From Verrucomicrobiota bacterium (GTDB lineage: Bacteria > Verrucomicrobiota > Verrucomicrobiia > Chthoniobacterales > Xiphinematobacteraceae), in assembly GCA_003176035.1 (NCBI GenBank), contig PSRL01000196.1, positions 1 through 5,902 of the forward strand: a stretch of 5,902 nucleotides of DNA, read 5' to 3'. Below the pieces are notes generated by a model, which was not told the DNA's origin, searched no databases, and saw only the letters and a list, made by a program, of their open reading frames with translations. This document shows positions 1 through 4,803 of this stretch, piece by piece (position 1 is the stretch's first letter; the number at the start of each line of letters is the position of its first letter). A program made the translations under genes and the position numbers.

Positions 1-105
1 ATCGCTCCGTTGCTCCATTCCCTCTCTCTTCAAAAATCCTATTCTGTAATCATTTTATACTGAATTAACTATATTACTAATACAAACTAAAATTAGCAGG
101 TAATT

Positions 106-134
106 TTGTTACATATCTAAAATATAATAATTAT
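106..134 (+). promoter_or_regulatory. Weak sigma70-type promoter candidate
   Basis: TTGTTA (106-111) matches the -35 consensus at 4 of 6 positions. AATTAT (129-134) matches the -10 consensus at 4 of 6, with an ideal 17-base spacer. The -10 box lies inside the Fur-box-like sequence, the usual geometry for repression. In DNA this AT-rich, such matches arise easily, and no solid plus-strand gene follows, so support is poor. Confidence 0.15.
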
Positions 135-141
135 CATTATA
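123..141. promoter_or_regulatory. Fur-box-like palindrome (candidate)
   Basis: The 19-mer TATAATAATTATCATTATA agrees with the classical E. coli Fur box GATAATGATAATCATTATC at 15 of 19 positions by my count. It lies in a very AT-rich stretch, so chance similarity is a real risk. A weak plus-strand promoter could overlap it: TTGTTA at 106-111, a 17-base spacer, then AATTAT at 129-134. If real, it would place either the small ORFs to the right or a gene beyond the left edge under iron-responsive control. Neither target looks like an iron gene from what is visible, so this stays a suggestion. Confidence 0.22.
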
Positions 142-161
142 TAATGTTATACAAGTAAGAG

Positions 162-208
162 TGATCGCTTTTCACACCTGAAACATCAAGACCTGATAAA
201 CGCGATCA
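162..208. repeat. Short inverted repeat
   Basis: TGATCGC (162-168) and GCGATCA (202-208) are perfect 7-bp inverted copies around a 33-base interior. The interior also holds ACCTGA twice (176-181 and 191-196). It is too short and lacks a U-tract for a terminator. It could be a small operator or a hairpin in the leader of the mini-ORFs, but nothing else supports a function. Confidence 0.2.
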
Positions 209-224
209 ACCCGAGGAGAACAAA

Positions 225-369
225 ATGAATGAAATTCCGGGAAGGTAAAATGACAGTGCTTACTCGAGACCGTAGACAATCTACTTCCTCCCCCAGGAAA
301 ACGCTCAACCTGACTTCCCAAAATCAAGGTCCCAAAAAACACTCTTTTTTCATATTTTTTATCAGGTAG
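225..369 (+). other. Tandem mini-ORFs (7 and 39 codons), doubtful
   Basis: An ATG at 225 opens a 7-codon ORF (MNEIPGR, stop 246-248) six bases after a good Shine-Dalgarno sequence, GAGGAG (213-218). One base after its stop, a second ATG (250) opens a 39-codon ORF ending with TAG at 367-369, preceded by GGGAAGG (239-245). The arrangement resembles a leader peptide with translational coupling. However, the 39-residue product has no recognisable domain, is rich in Ser/Thr/Arg with a Phe-rich end, and its last 46 bases overlap the 3' end of the membrane-protein gene on the other strand. The three convincing genes of this window have no such SD, which makes this site stand out. It could be the 5' remnant of a lost gene or chance. 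Confidence 0.15.
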
Positions 370-971
370 CCGCTGTTTGCAAAGCGAGTCTGTAACGCTT
401 TGGGAAATCCTCTAATTATCCAAACGACGAGAAGACACTGGATAATCTTGTCGAATGGTTCATTAACAAAATTTGATAAGAAGGCACTGGTAAAGAGCGA
501 CTGTCCAGCGGCAAGGAGCAGTGCCGTCGACACATCTGTGCAAGTGCCTGTAAAACCGCCAAACAATATCACTACAGGAGCGGCAGAAGCGCCTGACACA
601 ACGCCCATTACAATGGCTCCCCCTATAGTCCGAGGAACCGATCGGAAATATCCCTTTTTTGCCATCCACCCGGCGCAGAGTGCAATCGCAATAGGGGTGC
701 ATGTATAATAAATAATCATTGGATTTATAAACCATGCTCCTAATAAGGAAGAGAGTATACTTGTGATGACTCCGGCAGGAAGACCTACGAGTATGGTCAC
801 CAAGATTGTCCCCATGTTGTCCAGGAAAAGGGGTAGCTTAGCATAAAGCGTCACTACTCCCCCCGCATGATTCAGGAGAAGACCTACTGTCATTGTTGCC
901 ATTACAAGCACGTTTTTTTCCTTTTCTTTACCTGCGGAATCAACCGCTATTCCTTTTTGATCTTGTTTCAT
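324..971 (-). CDS. ECF transporter S component-like membrane protein
   Basis: This gene encodes a 215-residue integral membrane protein with a short polar N-terminus rich in Lys/Glu (about residues 1-20), then about six hydrophobic segments near 21-40, 52-74, 80-103, 113-138, 147-168 and 171-189, and a basic C-terminal tail. The LPLFLDNMGTI stretch (46-56), the LVGLPAGVITS loop and the following Asn-Pro (83-84) before an aromatic helix recall S components of energy-coupling factor vitamin transporters. The EPFDKIIQ...RGFPK pattern near the end (171-190) is also typical of them. In that family the S protein binds the vitamin or precursor in the inner membrane and docks with a shared EcfA/EcfA'/EcfT module. 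No ATPase or T component lies in this window, so either a housekeeping module elsewhere serves it or it belongs to the related orphan membrane domains. The substrate cannot be read from the sequence. The start at 971 gives a sensible cytoplasmic N-terminus but has no Shine-Dalgarno sequence (upstream bases are AAUCUAAAA). The stop is TGA, and no clear terminator follows. Confidence 0.72.
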   Translation of the reverse strand: MKQDQKGIAVDSAGKEKEKNVLVMATMTVGLLLNHAGGVVTLYAKLPLFLDNMGTILVTILVGLPAGVITSILSSLLGAWFINPMIIYYTCTPIAIALCAGWMAKKGYFRSVPRTIGGAIVMGVVSGASAAPVVILFGGFTGTCTDVSTALLLAAGQSLFTSAFLSNFVNEPFDKIIQCLLVVWIIRGFPKALQTRFANSGYLIKNMKKECFLGP

Positions 972-1005
972 TTTTAGATTAAAGTTTGTTTCGAATAGAA
1001 ATTTC

Positions 1006-1124
1006 TCTGGAAGCTATCCTAAAAACTTCTTTTTGCATAAATTGCCGCACATTGGCACCTGTATTCATCTATATTCTCAGACTAATAACTGAGTGACACC
1101 ATAGGTTTTAGGATAGTTTCTAGA
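1006..1124. repeat. Long-arm inverted repeat upstream of the S-component gene
   Basis: The left arm at 1006-1024 (TCTGGAAGCTATCCTAAAA) and the right arm at 1106-1124 (TTTTAGGATAGTTTCTAGA) are inverted copies, 17 of 19 bp, with the inner 11 bp perfect. They enclose 81 bp. On a plus-strand transcript both mismatches become G-U wobbles, giving a fully paired 19-bp helix. On the minus-strand leader of the membrane-protein gene they become A-C mismatches. A smaller hairpin sits inside (CTCAG 1076-1080 with CTGAG 1089-1093). It could be a miniature inverted-repeat element of 119 bp, a structured RNA, or a regulatory leader starting 35 bases before the start codon of the minus-strand gene. No flanking target-site duplication is evident, and I do not recognise a known riboswitch. 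Confidence 0.5.
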
Positions 1125-1179
1125 CTGCCTGCCCGTCCGAATCGCCAAGATTGCCTTTTTAGGAGGATTTTCCGAGAGG

Positions 1180-1701
1180 ATTAAAGGGCGGTTTAGTGTG
1201 GCATGTATTCAAGAGACATTCGGTGATAATTTTTTGCCCCCCGAGTTGACCACTTCTGCGAACGCAATTCCTCCAAGTGCACATTGGCATTTTAAATTGC
1301 CACAGAAAGAATGGATGTTGCTCATCTCTTAATCGCACCGTGAGGTTTTTTGATATGATGTCGGACCCGAATAGCCCAACTACCACCAGGTTCAGGACGA
1401 AAAAGTCGATACCGCTTATTGTAAAAATCGAAGGAGGATATTTTCGGAAGGGGTTTGTGCATAAAGTGAAAGGAGAGCTTTTAAAATATACCGCCTTTCG
1501 GGAGAAAGTCGAATGCTGGGTGCAAACATTCCAGCTGAAGAAGCCGCGAGATGGGAGACCATCCGACGGCTGCCGGAGCAACAAAATTATCCTTTTCGCG
1601 CGAGCTCATATAGCAACTCGGTGGATTCGCCCCGATTATTTGGTCGCGCAAACTATAAGTTGGGAAAGCCAGCAGGAATACAATTGATTGCTATTAATTG
1701 A
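1180..1701 (+). pseudogene. Possible decayed AraC-family regulator
   Basis: One plus-strand frame reads as protein-like text on both sides of a block of stops (TAA 1330, TGA 1351, TAG 1372, TAA 1462). The first part (to 1329) contains LPPELTTSANAIPPSAHWHF and then KLPQKEWMLLIS, which resembles the N-terminal sensing domain start of AraC-type regulators. The last part (1465-1701) contains ARWETIRRLPEQQNYPFR, then SYSNSVDSPRLFGRANYKLG. The latter can be lined up with the second helix-turn-helix of AraC proteins (lGYsns..FSRlFr..yg.sP), but it appears to lack about four residues before SYSN and has Ser-Pro where Phe-Ser is usual. Total length is about 170 codons against the usual 270-300, so internal loss is implied. 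No start codon or RBS is obvious. An overlapping 136-codon open frame (GTG 1277 to 1687) is probably chance. The family assignment is by eye from short matches and may be wrong. The region could also be plain non-coding DNA. Confidence 0.3.
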
Positions 1702-2065
1702 GCAAAATGAGTATTTTGGCGGGGAAATTAAAATAGAGATGATCGCACATCTGGTGGTAAATAAAAGGTAATAATCGAAAAAACCGAGAAGCACGGCTTG
1801 GCGGAGGTGTAATGTCAATTCGATGTGCAGCTGTTCTGCTGGAGAGTGTACAGGAATGTGAGTGCCGCAAATTTAATTTGCATATTTTTCTTTGTGAGAG
1901 ATATTTGCCATTGTCGTATCACGTCGGATAAGAAGCTTTTCGGTAAATTGTAATCACTCCCCGGTCATTAGGGTTCTTCTCGAAAAGCATCGCGGAAGGC
2001 ACAGAGCCATGTCCTAGCCCCCGAAGGTAGTTAGCTAATATTAATTAAATGTTATTAAAAAGTTT
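1702..2065. other. Non-coding upstream region of the RCC1-protein gene
   Basis: These 364 bases have no ORF with protein-like character, and stops are frequent in all plus frames. They include a weak A/T hairpin followed by a T-rich run (GCAAAT 1867-1872, ATTTGC 1876-1881, then ATATTTTTCTTT). This hairpin is too weak to call a terminator. The last 35 bases before the start codon at 2066 are extremely AT-rich and contain no Shine-Dalgarno sequence. The region probably carries the promoter and 5' leader of the downstream operon. Confidence 0.5.
1905..1933 (+). promoter_or_regulatory. Candidate promoter of the RCC1-protein operon
   Basis: TTGCCA (1905-1910) matches the -35 consensus at 5 of 6 positions. 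GATAAG (1927-1932) matches the -10 box at 4 of 6, with a 16-base spacer. It would give a leader of about 125 bases. No operator-like repeat surrounds it. The AT-rich block at 2036-2060 is an alternative -10 location (TAATAT) but lacks a credible -35. Confidence 0.2.
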
Positions 2066-4774
2066 ATGCGCCAGTTTCAAAATATAAAAACTTATATATT
2101 CATCGCATTATTGATCGGTGTGCTGGGACCTCGGGAAGTTTTTGCGCTTTCCTCAGAGATCCCGGCTGACATTTCCGCCGGAGGCAGACATGTCTTAGCG
2201 CTGAAAAAAAATGGGGAAGTTTGGGCGTGGGGCGATAATAGCGAAGGGCAATTGGGCAGTCTGAGCATAGGGGCAAAATCCTTCCAGCCAATCAAAGTCT
2301 CATTACCTGCGGAACGTCGTGCGATCTCAGTTTCCGGAGGCGACAGGCACTCTCTGATTCTTTTGGATGATCACACTGTGATTGGCTTGGGCGTCGGCCT
2401 GGAAGGGGGACTGAGGCTCGGGGGAAACGGCGGGAAATATTCTTTCATTCCAGGCCTGACAGATGTGACGGCAATTGCCGCCGGCGGTCTACATAGCCTG
2501 GTTCTCAAAAAAGATGGCACCGTTTGGGCTTTTGGCTCCAATATTTGCGGCCAATTAGGAGATGGAACCCAGACAGACCGAGCCACATTGGTGGAAGTAG
2601 TTGGGCTAAAAAATAAACACATTGTGGCTATCGCAGCGGGATTGCAGAGTTCCTACGCTTTAACGAAAGACGGATGCGTCTTTACGTGGGGGATGGACGT
2701 AACTGCGCGAGCAGATGAAAATAAGACAAACCGCAGAGAACCGGTCCAAGTGGAGGGACTCACGGGTATTAAAGCAATCGCAGCTGGATGGCGCCACGCG
2801 GTAGCCTTAAAAAGCGATGGCACAGTTTGGTTTTGGGGAAAGCGCTGGAATGGAATATTTGGAATTAAAGACACCGAGGATTTTGTTTCGCAGCCTCAGG
2901 AGGTTGCTGGAATTGGCGATGCCGTAAAAATTGCGGCCGGCTCCGAACACACAGTAGTGGTGCGGGCCGATGGAGCGATGTGGGCGTTCGGATCTAACAC
3001 AAAAGGACAATTGGGAACCGAAGAAGCCTGGCCAGGCTCAGTCATTTTTACTCCACAACCTTCCGTATTGAAAAACAATGTGGAAAAAGTAACCGCTGGT
3101 ATTGATACAACCTATGCGCTCAGGAAAGACGGAAACATTAGCGCATTTGGCAGTTTTGAGTCCGGGCAAATGGGAGATGGTATCGGAAGCCACGCAACTG
3201 CGGTTCAAGTCTACGAAGAAACCAAGGCCGATAACGTCACCTGCGGCATATCACACACAGCCATCCGTCGAGTCGACGGTACCGTAGGGTGGGTCGGATT
3301 CTACGATACCGAAAAATTTGCTCGGGAAGAAAAAAATCCGAACGACCAAAGCTATAAACTGAAAATCCTCATGACCCTAGGGACCATTATACAAGTTGCC
3401 TCCGGAAACCATCACTCCATTTTGCTCAGAAGCGATGGGACTGTCTGGGCCTATGGAAAAGGGGAGAAAGGTCAACTCGGCGACGGGAAAAATGAGACAA
3501 GCATGATTCCCGTACAGGTAACCGGGTTGACCAATATACTGGCAATTGCAGCAGGAGGAGAGAGTTCCTTGGCAATTTGTAGCGACGGATCTGTCATGAC
3601 CTGGGGGAGTAATGAATTTGGGCAGCTCGGAGATGGAACAACTGATGACCGACCAAGACCTGTTACCGTTTCCGGGCTCCCGCAAATTATTGCGACTGCT
3701 CCCGGCGAAGGCCAAGAGTCGATGTCCAAGGAAGAGAGAACCATTTGCGCCATGGGCAAAGATCATGCGCTGGTGCGTGCGGCAGATGGGACTCTCTGGA
3801 TCTGGGGAAATAATAAGGACCGCCAATTAATTGGGAGCGCAGACACAATCATTAAAACCCCACAAAAAGTGCCCAACCTAACCGATGTCAAATCAGTGGC
3901 AGCCGGAGAAGGATTTTCCCTAGCCCTCCTTAAGAATCAAACCGTTTTTGCATGGGGGAAAAACTTTGTTGGTCAGCTGGGATTAGGCAATGAAGTCGCT
4001 ACTCCAACACCAACCTCCATCCCAGGACTTACCAGTGTGGCACAAATCGCAGCCGGTACTTGGCACAGTTTGGCTCGTCTGAAAGATGGTACCGTGAAAG
4101 CATGGGGGCTAAATGACCTCGGACAGCTAGGAAATGGGACCTTTAACAACCGGAACTCCCCTGTGACAGTTCAGGGTCTCGAGCGAATTACCGATATCGC
4201 CGCCGGAGAAAGGCATTCCCTCGCCGTTCGCAATGATCATACAATATGGAGTTGGGGCAGCAATGAATACGAGCAATTAGGAGTCTCTGCTACACGAGAG
4301 CACCGCAGTGCGATTCGCTTAATTGCCGACAGCGCGGATGTCGACGCTGATGGCATGCTCGATAGCGCCGAAACAATCTATTTTGGTGACCTTGCACACA
4401 CGGGCACCATTGACAGTGACGGAGACGGATGGACGGATATACAAGAAGTTTCTTTCGGCACTAATCCGACACTTGCTGACACAGACAGAGACAACCTAAG
4501 AGATATTGCGGACTCCTTGCCTCATCCTGCCTCGGTCCGAAACCACTTAGAGGGTGACCGTAGTACCCGACAAAATCACCGTTCTGAAAAAAATCAAAAT
4601 AACCCCTCGGCTCCCAGCCTCAATCACACGGTCAAAGGACTGATCATCCTGCCCGCAGAATCTGCTAGTCCTCAGAAGACGGCCGTGTCGACCGGTGTTG
4701 ATAGAGCCTTGGGTGCTTTCACAAAAGCGGAACAAATTAAAATTACATTTCCCCGTCAAGGATCTGTGCTTTAA
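2066..4774 (+). CDS. Secreted RCC1-repeat protein with Ca-binding-type loops
   Basis: This gene encodes a 902-residue exported protein. Residues 1-27 form a signal peptide: basic start, hydrophobic core 10-20, likely cleavage after VFA27. Residues about 33-740 consist of 14 RCC1-type repeats of about 50 residues (pattern IAAG..HS.AL..DGTVW.WG.N..GQLG). Their glycines fall near residues 39, 91, 140, 192, 241, 292, 345, 394, 447, 497, 564, 614, 664 and 714. RCC1 repeats each form one propeller blade, normally seven per ring, so 14 suggests two rings. Repeats 2, 4 and 8 have lost much of the consensus, and an extra 17 or so residues sit between repeats 10 and 11. Residues 758-816 carry three Asp-rich loops (DVDADGMLD, DSDGDGWTD, DTDRDNLRD) of thrombospondin type 3 style, expected to bind calcium. 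A polar Asn/Ser/Arg-rich tail follows. No enzyme domain, transmembrane anchor or standard sorting signal is seen. The role is unknown; adhesion or protein-protein binding outside the cytoplasm is an inference. The ATG at 2066 is the only start that keeps the signal peptide, and it lacks an SD. Confidence 0.96.
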   Translation: MRQFQNIKTYIFIALLIGVLGPREVFALSSEIPADISAGGRHVLALKKNGEVWAWGDNSEGQLGSLSIGAKSFQPIKVSLPAERRAISVSGGDRHSLILLDDHTVIGLGVGLEGGLRLGGNGGKYSFIPGLTDVTAIAAGGLHSLVLKKDGTVWAFGSNICGQLGDGTQTDRATLVEVVGLKNKHIVAIAAGLQSSYALTKDGCVFTWGMDVTARADENKTNRREPVQVEGLTGIKAIAAGWRHAVALKSDGTVWFWGKRWNGIFGIKDTEDFVSQPQEVAGIGDAVKIAAGSEHTVVVRADGAMWAFGSNTKGQLGTEEAWPGSVIFTPQPSVLKNNVEKVTAGIDTTYALRKDGNISAFGSFESGQMGDGIGSHATAVQVYEETKADNVTCGISHTAIRRVDGTVGWVGFYDTEKFAREEKNPNDQSYKLKILMTLGTIIQVASGNHHSILLRSDGTVWAYGKGEKGQLGDGKNETSMIPVQVTGLTNILAIAAGGESSLAICSDGSVMTWGSNEFGQLGDGTTDDRPRPVTVSGLPQIIATAPGEGQESMSKEERTICAMGKDHALVRAADGTLWIWGNNKDRQLIGSADTIIKTPQKVPNLTDVKSVAAGEGFSLALLKNQTVFAWGKNFVGQLGLGNEVATPTPTSIPGLTSVAQIAAGTWHSLARLKDGTVKAWGLNDLGQLGNGTFNNRNSPVTVQGLERITDIAAGERHSLAVRNDHTIWSWGSNEYEQLGVSATREHRSAIRLIADSADVDADGMLDSAETIYFGDLAHTGTIDSDGDGWTDIQEVSFGTNPTLADTDRDNLRDIADSLPHPASVRNHLEGDRSTRQNHRSEKNQNNPSAPSLNHTVKGLIILPAESASPQKTAVSTGVDRALGAFTKAEQIKITFPRQGSVL
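4339..4513 (+). other. Asp-rich TSP3-like segment of the RCC1 protein
   Basis: This segment encodes residues 758-816 of the preceding protein. Three loops have Asp at alternating positions: D758/D760/D762 ending in D766 and E769; D783/D785/D787 ending in D791 and E794; D805/D807/D809 ending in D813. Between the second and third lies FGTNPTLADTD, the connector commonly seen in bacterial thrombospondin type 3-like repeats of secreted proteins. In that family the loops bind calcium and stiffen a stalk between a display domain and the C-terminus. Here they join the propeller to a short polar tail. Confidence 0.8.
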
Positions 4775-4803
4775 CCACGCGCAATTTACTTCCCATCCCA
4801 ATC

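Noticed and set aside
272..284. GTAGA-CAA-TCTAC hairpin
   Set aside because: It is only 5 bp with no U-tract or conserved context; such hairpins are expected by chance.
334..350. A6/T6 hairpin near the stop of the minus-strand gene as a terminator
   Set aside because: The stem is purely A-T, has no GC core, and lies within the coding sequence.
400..708. 102-codon plus-strand frame opposite the S-component-like gene
   Set aside because: It lies antisense to a gene with clear transmembrane periodicity and has no RBS or family resemblance.
1159..1584. 141-codon minus-strand open frame
   Set aside because: Antisense to the possible regulator remnant, rich in Phe/Ser/Cys without pattern, and no RBS or family resemblance.
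1277..1687. 136-codon plus-strand open frame starting with GTG
   Set aside because: No RBS, no recognisable domain, odd composition (many Arg, Lys, Trp and Cys), and it overlaps the AraC-like frame. Probably a chance frame, although part of it could belong to a frameshifted remnant.
1867..1893. Rho-independent terminator (GCAAAT/ATTTGC then T-rich run)
   Set aside because: The stem is only 6 bp, mostly A-T, with a 3-base loop, and the T run is interrupted. No gene ends just upstream.
3377..3826. 149-codon minus-strand open frame inside the RCC1 gene
   Set aside because: It mirrors the repetitive codons of the strongly supported RCC1 gene on the opposite strand. The several other minus-strand frames in 2092-3826 share this cause.
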